DNA from: an uncultured Fidelibacterota bacterium
GTDB taxonomy: Bacteria > Fidelibacterota > Marinisomatia > Marinisomatales > UBA1611
DNA length: 5,591 bases
Reading direction: 5' to 3'
Assembly: GCA_937893835.1 (NCBI GenBank)
Contig: CALCSS010000068.1
Span: 1-5,591, forward strand
Shown: positions 1 through 5,591 of the stretch, piece by piece
Layout of the letters: every line of letters starts with the position of its first letter
Position numbering within the stretch: the stretch's first letter is position 1
Notes under the pieces: model-generated
The model's database searches: none
What the model saw: the letters and a program-made list of their open reading frames with translations, nothing else
Told to the model about the DNA's origin: nothing
Program-made: the position numbers and the translations under genes

Positions 1-69
1 ACGATTGACCTATGCATCAAAAATAGTGTGGTACAGATAAGAAAATTATTCCCCTAAAAAAATTAAGAA

Positions 70-423
70 ATGATGTTACAAAATATTATTAAGATAATTA
101 TCTCTTCAGGAATTATTGTACTTGTTTCAGAGATCGCAAAAAGAAATACCTTCATTGGTGGACTTATTGCTTCTATCCCTCTTATTTCTGTCCTATCTAT
201 GATATGGCTTTACCTTGACACCAATGACATTGAAAAGGTCAAGGCTCTCTCAAATGGCATTCTATGGATGGTCCTTCCATCTATGGCACTATTCATTACT
301 TTCCCAATATTGATCAATTATGGAATTAACTTTTATTTAAGCCTTATTATTTCAATTATTATAACAATTAGTTGCTATGGCTTGACCATATTCACCCTCA
401 CATATTTTGGAGTCAAATTATAG
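70..423 (+). CDS. Small four-helix integral membrane protein, DUF3147-like
   Basis: This 117-residue, very hydrophobic protein has four predicted membrane helices, at about residues 4-22, 28-49, 63-84 and 87-112. Short polar links separate them: EIAKR at 21-25 and the acidic and lysine-containing TNDIEKVK at 51-58. The pattern SEIAKR, then GGLIASIP, then WLYLDTND, then WMVLPS matches my memory of the DUF3147 family, inner-membrane proteins of about 110-120 residues with no established biochemical function (a family-level recollection, not a search). There is no cleavable signal peptide; helix 1 is probably an uncleaved anchor. The start is one of two adjacent ATG codons (70 or 73). Neither has a clear Shine-Dalgarno sequence, only an A-rich stretch with AAGAA just upstream. 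The gene converges on aspS, is visibly more AT-rich than the ATP synthase genes, and has no partner in the window, so context does not suggest a role. The CDS is very likely real; the function is unknown. Confidence 0.85.
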   Translation: MMLQNIIKIIISSGIIVLVSEIAKRNTFIGGLIASIPLISVLSMIWLYLDTNDIEKVKALSNGILWMVLPSMALFITFPILINYGINFYLSLIISIIITISCYGLTIFTLTYFGVKL

Positions 424-466
424 GTTTTAATTGATATGGGAGATCAAAGACATAAAAGAGAGGCGT

Positions 467-486
467 GAGATTTGTAACAAACTCTC
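467..486. repeat. Imperfect inverted repeat, short-loop hairpin
   Basis: GAGATTTG at 467-474 can pair with CAAA (478-481) plus TCTC (483-486), giving eight base pairs with C482 bulged and a three-base loop. AGAGAG at 457-462 and CTCTCT at 482-487 offer an alternative outer pairing. On the minus strand that outer stem is followed by only a short TTT, so it could act as a weak terminator for transcripts leaving aspS. On the plus strand an A-run follows, not a T-run. A role is not established. Confidence 0.35.
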
Positions 487-532
487 TACTACTGAAAAAA
501 TAGGTTTAATCATCTATACTTTGATTGTATGG

Positions 533-573
533 ATGGGTAGTTGATTGAAAGCCGTTAGGACTTACTCACCCAT
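533..573. repeat. Imperfect inverted repeat with 9-bp stem
   Basis: ATGGGTAGT at 533-541 pairs with ACT (564-566) and ACCCAT (568-573), nine base pairs with C567 bulged and a 22-nt loop. It is the most GC-containing stem in the convergent gap. Neither side has a T-run, so it is not a canonical intrinsic terminator. It could block 3' exonucleases at the ends of the two convergent transcripts, which is inference only. Confidence 0.35.
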
Positions 574-575
574 TG

Positions 576-606
576 AGCTATATTTATCTAGATGATTTTT
601 ATAGCT
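576..606. repeat. Perfect 7-bp inverted repeat AGCTATA/TATAGCT
   Basis: AGCTATA at 576-582 and TATAGCT at 600-606 form a perfect seven-base-pair stem around a 17-nt loop, which itself contains the palindrome ATCTAGAT. The stem is AT-rich and weak and has no flanking T-run. It could be chance in AT-rich DNA. Confidence 0.25.
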
Positions 607-671
607 AGTTTGGTTGCCTATCTACCTATATATTTTTGTTTATTGTCAAATCAAAAGAGGATCAAACACAT

Positions 672-2432
672 CTATGGGTCTTTGGGTTTGTTGATATTGA
701 TCCCCAATTCGCTTAACTGAGATTCACTTACCGAACTTGGACTCTCATCCATCAAAGATGCTGCAGATGTGGTCTTTGGAAATGCAATAACATCTCGAAT
801 ATTATCAGTACCTGCTAGCAACATTACAAGTCTATCAAATCCAAATGCAATTCCACCATGTGGTGGAGCACCATAAGTGAGTGCCTCTACCAAAAATCCA
901 AATTTTTCTATGGCCTCTTCTTGACTCAACCCAAGTAATGAAAATATTTTTTCCTGTACTTTGGGAGAATGTATCCTGATGGAACCACCGGCAATCTCAT
1001 AACCATTTATTGTTAGATCATAACCACGGCTGAGAGCATTAGAGGGGTCAGTATCTAGAAGACTGATATCGTCTGTTCTGGGAGCAGTAAAGGGGTGATG
1101 CATTGCAATAAAACGGTTTTGTTCATCATCAAATTCAAACATTGGGAACTCAGTGATCCAGACTGGAGAAAATTCAGTTTTATTGATCAGATCTTCTTTA
1201 TGCGCTATTTTCTTGCGGAGATGCCCCAGTGCATTTAAAACTAATTTTGATTCATCCCCTATCATAAATAGAATATCACCATCTACCATTTTCAATTCTT
1301 TTTTAATCATTTTTTGAAGATCTGTAGAAAAGAATTTTGAGATGCCCCCCTCAAATCCAGTATCTTGTGATTTCATCCATGCCAATCCCTTGGCCTTATA
1401 TTTTTTAACAAATTCTGTTAACTCATCAATGATCTTTCTTGAATATTTTGCTCCTCCTTGCACAACAATTCCCTTTACTATCTCCACCGAACTAAATGCA
1501 TTGAAGTCAGATGCATCAGTGAATTTTTTGACATCAATGAGTTTGAGGTCATATCTTAGATCTGGCTTATCAGAGCCATAGGTTGTCATTGCATCTTTAT
1601 AGGTCATTCTAGGAAAAGGGCCAGGTAGATCAGCCTGGGCCACAACCTGAAAAACATGGCGTGTCAGACCTTCCATATATCCAAATATGTCCTCCTCATC
1701 AACAAATGACATCTCAATGTCTATTTGTGTGAATTCTGGTTGTCTGTCTGCCCTAAGATCTTCATCTCTGAAACATTTAACGATCTGAAAATAACGATCA
1801 TATCCAGATATCATTAGAATCTGCTTATATATCTGAGGTGACTGAGGTAATGCATAGAATTTCCCCTCGTGAATCCTACTAGGCACCAAATAATCCCTTG
1901 CGCCTTCAGGCGTTGATTTCATTAGTACAGGAGTCTCTACTTCCACAAAATTATTTTCAGATAAATAAGACCTGGTTGCCTGATATGTACTATGACGTGT
2001 CAATAGATTCTTTTGAAGTTCTTCCATTCTAAGTTCAAGATAACGATATTTTAACCTCAGATCTTCTTCAGCATTCTCTCTGTCATTAAGCATGAACGGT
2101 AAAGGAGCTGCTTCATTAAGCATGATGAATTCAGAGACCAAGACCTCTATCTCGCCTGTCTCTAAGTTTGGATTTATTGCAGATGGTACTCTTGCCCGAA
2201 CCATACCCTTGATCGAAAGGACATCTTCCATAGATATTTTCTTTACCTTTTCAAGGTCACCTTGATATTCATCAGCATCAAATACGATCTGTGTTTTACC
2301 GTATCTATCACGAATATCAACAAAAACAACTTGGCCGTGCAATCTCACCTTATTCACCCAACCATTCAATATCACAATATCATTTAGGTCAGCGAATCGA
2401 ATCTCTCCACAATTATGTGTTCGTTTAAACAT
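672..2432 (-). CDS. aspS: Aspartyl-tRNA synthetase, bacterial class IIb
   Basis: The enzyme charges tRNA(Asp) with aspartate using ATP in the cytoplasm. At 586 residues it has full bacterial length (the E. coli enzyme has 590). An N-terminal OB-fold anticodon-binding domain (about 1-105) opens with CGEIR and GWVNKVR. The class II catalytic core shows the motif 1 region (FVEVETPVL, 162-170), QSPQ (197-200), motif 2 with FRDEDLR (221-227, R222) and FTQID (234-238), and motif 3 with GFDR (531-534, R534). The bacterial insertion domain lies at about 296-420, and the tail keeps AFPKT (550-554). The start is supported by N-terminal alignment with E. coli AspRS (CGQLR equivalent), so no large 5' extension is expected. 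No clear Shine-Dalgarno precedes it. His32 falls where discriminating E. coli AspRS has Leu30, so it may be a non-discriminating enzyme. It lies downstream of the ATP synthase genes on the same strand, with an intrinsic terminator in between. Confidence 0.98.
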   Translation of the reverse strand: MFKRTHNCGEIRFADLNDIVILNGWVNKVRLHGQVVFVDIRDRYGKTQIVFDADEYQGDLEKVKKISMEDVLSIKGMVRARVPSAINPNLETGEIEVLVSEFIMLNEAAPLPFMLNDRENAEEDLRLKYRYLELRMEELQKNLLTRHSTYQATRSYLSENNFVEVETPVLMKSTPEGARDYLVPSRIHEGKFYALPQSPQIYKQILMISGYDRYFQIVKCFRDEDLRADRQPEFTQIDIEMSFVDEEDIFGYMEGLTRHVFQVVAQADLPGPFPRMTYKDAMTTYGSDKPDLRYDLKLIDVKKFTDASDFNAFSSVEIVKGIVVQGGAKYSRKIIDELTEFVKKYKAKGLAWMKSQDTGFEGGISKFFSTDLQKMIKKELKMVDGDILFMIGDESKLVLNALGHLRKKIAHKEDLINKTEFSPVWITEFPMFEFDDEQNRFIAMHHPFTAPRTDDISLLDTDPSNALSRGYDLTINGYEIAGGSIRIHSPKVQEKIFSLLGLSQEEAIEKFGFLVEALTYGAPPHGGIAFGFDRLVMLLAGTDNIRDVIAFPKTTSAASLMDESPSSVSESQLSELGININKPKDP

Positions 2433-2452
2433 TTCTAATCAAAATTTTGCAT

Positions 2453-2483
2453 AAAAAAACCGCTCTTAAATTACGAGCGGTTT
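2453..2483 (-). terminator. Rho-independent terminator after atpC
   Basis: Read on the minus strand, AAACCGCTC (2483-2475) pairs perfectly with GAGCGGTTT (2465-2457) around a 9-nt loop. The 3' arm runs into an unbroken run of seven T (2459-2453, sharing three bases with the arm). This is a textbook intrinsic terminator placed 24 nt after the atpC stop codon. It is one-directional: the plus strand has only three T after the stem. Its T-run ends 20 nt before the aspS start codon, so aspS is expressed either by readthrough or from a promoter inside or before the hairpin. Confidence 0.9.
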
Positions 2484-2507
2484 GAGTGAATGTAGTTGGA
2501 TAAATAA

Positions 2508-2906
2508 TTATCTTTTTGATATCCTCAAACGATTTAGTGCACGTACTAAAGACGCCTCAATTCTTGTCTCATTTAATTCTGAATCTTGTTTTATTCTCCT
2601 TTCCTGTGCCCTTTCAAATGATTTATTTGCACGATCTGCATCAATTTCATTTGATCTTTCCAAAGACTCCACAAGAAGTTTTACTGAGTCATTTAATATC
2701 TCAGCAAAACCTCCACTTGTGGCAAAATATTCATCTTTGCCATTTTGAGTGACCTTGACCTCCCCGACTGACAAGGCAAAGATACCTTCTCGATGATTTC
2801 TCATAACTCCGAATGAGCCATCTAATCCAGGGCAACGCAAATAACTAACATCGCCAAGTTTAATTTCTCGGATGGGGGTCACGATCTCCACATTATAGGA
2901 ACTCAT
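2508..2906 (-). CDS. atpC: F-type ATP synthase epsilon subunit
   Basis: This is the small rotor-stalk subunit of F1; in the family it binds gamma and the c-ring and can inhibit ATP hydrolysis through its C-terminal helices. At 132 residues it has normal length. The N-terminal beta-sandwich covers about 1-84, with GSFGVMRNH (30-38) where most relatives read GE(F/M)GVLPGH, and YFATSGGFAEI (60-70). The C-terminal two-helix arm (about 88-132) is complete and rich in Arg, Glu and Ala. It carries IDADRA at 88-93, fitting the I/L-D-x-x-R-A ATP-binding motif known from Bacillus epsilon subunits, plus Arg99, Arg122 and Arg126. The ATG overlaps the atpD stop codon by one base (TGATG). There is no strong Shine-Dalgarno sequence, so translation is probably coupled to atpD. 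It is the last gene before the terminator. Confidence 0.95.
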   Translation of the reverse strand: MSSYNVEIVTPIREIKLGDVSYLRCPGLDGSFGVMRNHREGIFALSVGEVKVTQNGKDEYFATSGGFAEILNDSVKLLVESLERSNEIDADRANKSFERAQERRIKQDSELNETRIEASLVRALNRLRISKR

Positions 2907-4303
2907 CAGGCAGCTGACTTCTTATCTTTTTCTATGGCCTCATCAATCGTTCCAACATATGCAAATGCGCTTTCTGGAAGTTCATCTACCTCGCCCTTTA
3001 GTATTGCATCAAATCCTGAAACAGTATCTTCTAGGCTAACATATCTACCTGGTGTTCCAGTAAACTGTTCTGCAACAAAGAATGGTTGAGACATGAATTT
3101 TTGAATCTTTCTCGCCCTTGAGACGGTCAATTTATCATCATCTGATAATTCATCCATTCCCAGGATTGCAATGATGTCCTGCAAATCTTTGTACTGTTGC
3201 AGAACTGATTGGACATCACGCGCAACGTTATAATGCCTCTCACCAATGATCCTTGGGTCTAATATTCTTGAAGTGGAGGCTAGGGGGTCCACAGCTGGAT
3301 AGATTCCGAGTTCTGCGATCTTACGTTCCAACACACTAGTTGCATCCAAATGAGCAAATGCAGTGGCCGGCGCTGGATCCGTAAGGTCATCTGCTGGAAC
3401 ATACACAGCTTGTACAGATGTGATTGAGCCCTTCTTTGTTGAAGTGATTCGTTCCTGAAGATCCCCCATCTCAGTGGACAATGTAGGCTGATAACCAACT
3501 GCTGAAGGCATGCGACCTAATAGAGCAGAGACCTCTGATCCTGCCTGCGTAAATCGAAAAATGTTATCGATGAAGAGCAATACATCCCTTCCTTCATCAT
3601 CGCGAAAGAATTCTGCCATGGCCAGACCACTCAATGCAACACGCAGACGCGCACCAGGAGGCTCATTCATTTGGCCAAATACCATAGTCGTCTTGTCAAT
3701 GACTCCTGATTCTGTCATTTCCGCATAGAGGTCATTACCCTCTCGCGTTCTTTCTCCGACACCAGCAAATACTGAATAACCACCATGCTCGGTTGCAATA
3801 TTCCTGATCAATTCTTGAATCAAAACTGTCTTACCTACTCCAGCTCCACCAAAGAGACCTGTCTTCCCGCCTCGAGTGTATGGCTCCATCAGATCAACAA
3901 CCTTGATACCCGTTACCAATGCTTCTGTTGAAGTGGCCAAGTCCTCATGCTTTGGTGCCGGGCGATGAATTGGATTTCTTTTCTCAGTTTCACAATCACC
4001 TTTTTGATCAATTGTATTTCCCAATACATCAAATAGACGACCTAGTGTCTTTTCTCCAACTGGTACAGATATTGGTTCTCCAGAGTCCTTGACCTCATGC
4101 CCTCGAACCAACCCATCTGTACTATCCATTGCGACCGTACGTACGACAGAATCACCAAGGTGCTGCGCAACCTCAAGAACGAGAGTGCCCTCTTCGCCTC
4201 TATCAACTATTAGAGCATTATAAATATCTGGTAAATGACCATCTTCGAAGACAACATCGACGACCGCGCCCATTACCTGTGAGATTTTTCCGTTCTTTGA
4301 CAT
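2906..4303 (-). CDS. atpD: F-type ATP synthase catalytic beta subunit
   Basis: Beta holds the catalytic nucleotide sites of F1, making ATP from ADP and phosphate as gamma rotates. The 465-residue length is normal. The N-terminal beta-barrel is about 1-80. The nucleotide domain follows, with the Walker A loop GGAGVGKT (152-159), the GERTREGND segment with catalytic Glu184, and the Walker B strand VLLFIDN (241-247, Asp246). Tyr335 corresponds to the adenine-stacking tyrosine, and PAVDPLASTS (336-345) is the alpha/beta family signature. The C-terminal helical domain has the torque loop as DELSDDD (384-390) in place of the usual DELSEED. The protein looks intact and is not an alpha or V-type homologue, since the Walker A and GER residues are those of catalytic F-type beta. 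It follows atpG by 18 nt with a good Shine-Dalgarno and overlaps atpC by one base. Confidence 0.99.
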   Translation of the reverse strand: MSKNGKISQVMGAVVDVVFEDGHLPDIYNALIVDRGEEGTLVLEVAQHLGDSVVRTVAMDSTDGLVRGHEVKDSGEPISVPVGEKTLGRLFDVLGNTIDQKGDCETEKRNPIHRPAPKHEDLATSTEALVTGIKVVDLMEPYTRGGKTGLFGGAGVGKTVLIQELIRNIATEHGGYSVFAGVGERTREGNDLYAEMTESGVIDKTTMVFGQMNEPPGARLRVALSGLAMAEFFRDDEGRDVLLFIDNIFRFTQAGSEVSALLGRMPSAVGYQPTLSTEMGDLQERITSTKKGSITSVQAVYVPADDLTDPAPATAFAHLDATSVLERKIAELGIYPAVDPLASTSRILDPRIIGERHYNVARDVQSVLQQYKDLQDIIAILGMDELSDDDKLTVSRARKIQKFMSQPFFVAEQFTGTPGRYVSLEDTVSGFDAILKGEVDELPESAFAYVGTIDEAIEKDKKSAA

Positions 4304-4312
4304 AAGATGATG

Positions 4313-4317
4313 TCCTT
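4313..4317 (-). promoter_or_regulatory. Ribosome binding site of atpD
   Basis: AAGGA on the minus strand, inside an AAAAAGGACA run, lies 9 nt before the atpD ATG in the short gap after atpG. It is the clearest Shine-Dalgarno sequence in the window. Other starts here (aspS, atpG, atpC, the membrane protein) lack an equally good one. This fits the need for extra beta, which is present in three copies per complex against one gamma (inference). Confidence 0.7.
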
Positions 4318-4321
4318 TTTA

Positions 4322-5173
4322 TTAACCTAAGGCCTCAGCACCACCCACGATCTCAAGCATCTCTGTCGTGATCGCGGCCTGCCTTGCCTTATTGAATTGT
4401 AAAGTTAAATCCTTGATCATATCCTGTGCATTTGACGTTGCATTTTCCATAGACAACATGCGAGCAGCCTGCTCACTTGCATATGACTCAAGCAAATATT
4501 TCCACATCTGAACATTCAGATGTCTTGGAATCAATGTATTGACCAATTCTTCCTTTGAAGGTTCATATAAACGATCAGAACCAGTAGCCTCATTTGTATC
4601 ATAGGAAAGTGGAAGGAGTGTCTCAGACCTTACTTCCTGTTGTCCTATGTTTACAAAGTAGTTGTATACCACATGAATCTCATCTACTGATCCACTGATA
4701 AAATGATCAATGATACTCCTACCGATCATCATTGCATTCTCAAATTCCATTTCTGCCCAGAAGTCAACATGGCTCTCTATCACATTGTAGTTTCTATATG
4801 TGAAATGATCCCGAGCTTTTTTACCTACGCAGAAAAGGTCTACATTATCTTTCCCAAATTCATCAATCTCTCTTTGAGCAATCTTCAATAGATTCGTATT
4901 GAATGCCCCTGCTAATCCACGATCTGCACAAACAATAACATATGCTTTTCGCTTTATTTCCCTCATATCCAACAGTGGCAACATATCTCTATCAACGTCT
5001 GGCAATATATTCTGTATTATATCTGAAAGAGAATTACTATATGGACGGGCCTGTTCCATTCGCTCTTGAGCCTTTCGCATTTTAGCTGCTGCAACCATTT
5101 TCATCGCCTTGGTGACTTTTTGAATGCTCTTGACCGATTTGATCCGGTCTCGTATGTCCTTTAGGTTAGCCAT
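4322..5173 (-). CDS. atpG: F-type ATP synthase gamma subunit
   Basis: Gamma is the central rotor shaft of F1; its coiled coil turns inside the alpha3-beta3 ring. The 283-residue protein has the expected plan. A long N-terminal helix (about 1-58) carries DIRDRIKSVKSIQKVTKAMKMV, followed by a Rossmann-like middle domain containing ADRGLAGAFN (83-92, usually SDRGLCGGFN-like). A long C-terminal helix (about 218-283) ends in the family signature ITTEMLEIVGGAEA (268-281), which matches [IV]-T-x-E-x2-[DE]-x3-G-A-x-[SAKR]. It has no plastid-type regulatory cysteine insertion. The start is the ATG of MANLKDIRDRI, standard for the family, 6 nt after the atpA stop. No good Shine-Dalgarno lies in that gap, so coupling to atpA translation is likely. 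Length and motifs look complete. Confidence 0.98.
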   Translation of the reverse strand: MANLKDIRDRIKSVKSIQKVTKAMKMVAAAKMRKAQERMEQARPYSNSLSDIIQNILPDVDRDMLPLLDMREIKRKAYVIVCADRGLAGAFNTNLLKIAQREIDEFGKDNVDLFCVGKKARDHFTYRNYNVIESHVDFWAEMEFENAMMIGRSIIDHFISGSVDEIHVVYNYFVNIGQQEVRSETLLPLSYDTNEATGSDRLYEPSKEELVNTLIPRHLNVQMWKYLLESYASEQAARMLSMENATSNAQDMIKDLTLQFNKARQAAITTEMLEIVGGAEALG

Positions 5174-5179
5174 TGAGAG

Positions 5180-5591
5180 TTAGACTTTGAATCCCACCTT
5201 GTAATCTATGATCGCTTTTTCCAGTTTCTCCGATGTCTCATCTGAAATGGCACCTTCGCTTACTATGGATGCAAGGCTATCTGAGGCATTTGCATCAAGG
5301 TATTCAAATAGCCCTGCCTCAAACTCAGAGACCTGGCCAGCATCTAGGTCATCTAGATGACCTTTTGATGCTGCAAAGATAATGGCAATTTGTTTTTCAA
5401 CATCCATTGGAACATATTGATTCTGCTTTAGTATCTCTACCATTCGCTCACCTCTGGTCAACTGAGAGAGTGTTGCCTTATCAAGGTCTGAGCCAAATTT
5501 TGCAAAAGCTTCCAATTCTCTATATTGCGCCAGATCCAAACGGAGAGTTCCGGCAACGGACTTCATTGCTTTTATCTGAGCATTCCCACCT
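5180..5591 (-). CDS. atpA: F-type ATP synthase alpha subunit, C-terminal part (5' truncated by window)
   Basis: Alpha forms the non-catalytic nucleotide sites and lends an arginine finger to beta. Only the last 136 codons are present; the reading frame stays open to the window edge, upstream of the internal Met at 5566. The visible part begins GGNAQIKAMK, equivalent to the E. coli GGAAQTKIMK segment, so the window is cut about two codons after the expected VSR arginine-finger position, which is not visible. The rest is the C-terminal helical domain, with LAQYRELEAFAKFGSDLD in the conserved form typical of bacterial alpha, then LTRGERMVEILKQ and QYVPM. The end (YKVGFKV) is near the normal family length, assuming a typical N-terminus. 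It leads directly into atpG, as in standard operons. Delta, b and other subunit genes would lie further upstream and cannot be judged. Confidence 0.98.
   Translation of the reverse strand, partial: GGNAQIKAMKSVAGTLRLDLAQYRELEAFAKFGSDLDKATLSQLTRGERMVEILKQNQYVPMDVEKQIAIIFAASKGHLDDLDAGQVSEFEAGLFEYLDANASDSLASIVSEGAISDETSEKLEKAIIDYKVGFKV

Larger units (their letters stand above)
424..671. other. Convergent intergenic region, no gene seen
   Basis: This 248-nt AT-rich gap separates two converging stop codons (TAG at 421-423 on plus, TAG at 674-672 on minus). I see no convincing reading frame, tRNA or known riboregulator in it. It contains three inverted repeats (listed separately) and a repeated TTGATTG (521-527 and 541-547). 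Transcription from both sides should end here, but none of the hairpins is followed by a proper T-run on either strand. Termination may therefore be Rho-dependent or rely on weak structures. Confidence 0.6.

Noticed and set aside
5..37. TTGACC at 5-10 followed by TACAGA at 32-37 as a promoter for the small membrane protein gene
   Set aside because: The spacing is 21 nt and the -10 match is poor; TTGACC alone is weak evidence in AT-rich DNA.
1..57. Open frame from the window edge to TAA at 55-57 (18 codons), possible C-terminus of an upstream plus-strand gene
   Set aside because: A second frame is also open to TAA at 38-40, and the peptide is too short to recognise, so neither can be called.
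1342..1581. Plus-strand open frame antisense to aspS (79 codons)
   Set aside because: It lies inside an intact, well-conserved aspS with no recognisable protein features.
2433..2446. AAATTTTG ahead of aspS as a Bacteroidota-type -7 element (TAnnTTTG)
   Set aside because: It misses the consensus by one base, no -33 element is visible, and the lineage is uncertain.
2482..2752. Plus-strand open frames antisense to atpC (78 and 88 codons)
   Set aside because: They lie fully opposite a clear atpC gene, show no domain pattern, and are shadows of its codon structure.
3280..3728. Open frames overlapping atpD on both strands (72 codons each)
   Set aside because: They overlap the highly conserved core of atpD; their composition is that of out-of-frame translation.
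4703..4891. Plus-strand 62-codon open frame antisense to atpG
   Set aside because: It lies within atpG, with no ribosome binding site or homology pattern that I can see.

Overview
The window is an ordinary core-genome segment from a bacterium. It carries the 3' half of an F-type ATP synthase operon (atpA C-terminal part, atpG, atpD, atpC), the aspartyl-tRNA synthetase gene aspS, and a small four-helix membrane protein gene (DUF3147-like) pointing the other way. I find no phage, insertion sequence, CRISPR, tRNA or rRNA signal. I also find no strong candidate for a new system; the notable points are regulatory and residue-level details.

Layout, left to right: 1-69 is a short AT-rich leader, possibly with the tail of an upstream gene. 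At 70-423 (+) lies the small membrane protein gene. The convergent intergenic gap 424-671 (248 nt) holds several imperfect inverted repeats but no gene. At 672-2432 (-) lies aspS. A clean intrinsic terminator on the minus strand (2453-2483) sits only 20 nt ahead of the aspS start codon and 24 nt after the atpC stop. Then come atpC (2508-2906), atpD (2906-4303), atpG (4322-5173) and the 3' end of atpA (5180-5591, cut by the window edge), all on the minus strand and tightly packed: 6 nt between atpA and atpG, 18 nt between atpG and atpD, and a one-base TGATG overlap between atpD and atpC.

How the genes work together: alpha, gamma, beta and epsilon are the F1 catalytic head and rotor stalk that couple ion flow to ATP synthesis. 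The remaining subunits (a, c, b, delta) must be encoded upstream of the window or elsewhere. aspS supplies Asp-tRNA(Asp), and a His at its specificity position suggests it may also make Asp-tRNA(Asn). The membrane protein has no evident link to either.

Organism: AT-leaning base composition, contiguous A-G-D-C gene order and bacterial-type AspRS all point to a Gram-negative-like bacterium. Keeping atpA/atpG next to atpD/atpC argues against typical Bacteroidota, where these are often split. The style of the proteins reminds me of marine lineages of the FCB superphylum such as Marinimicrobia (SAR406), but this is a low-confidence impression that needs a phylogeny.
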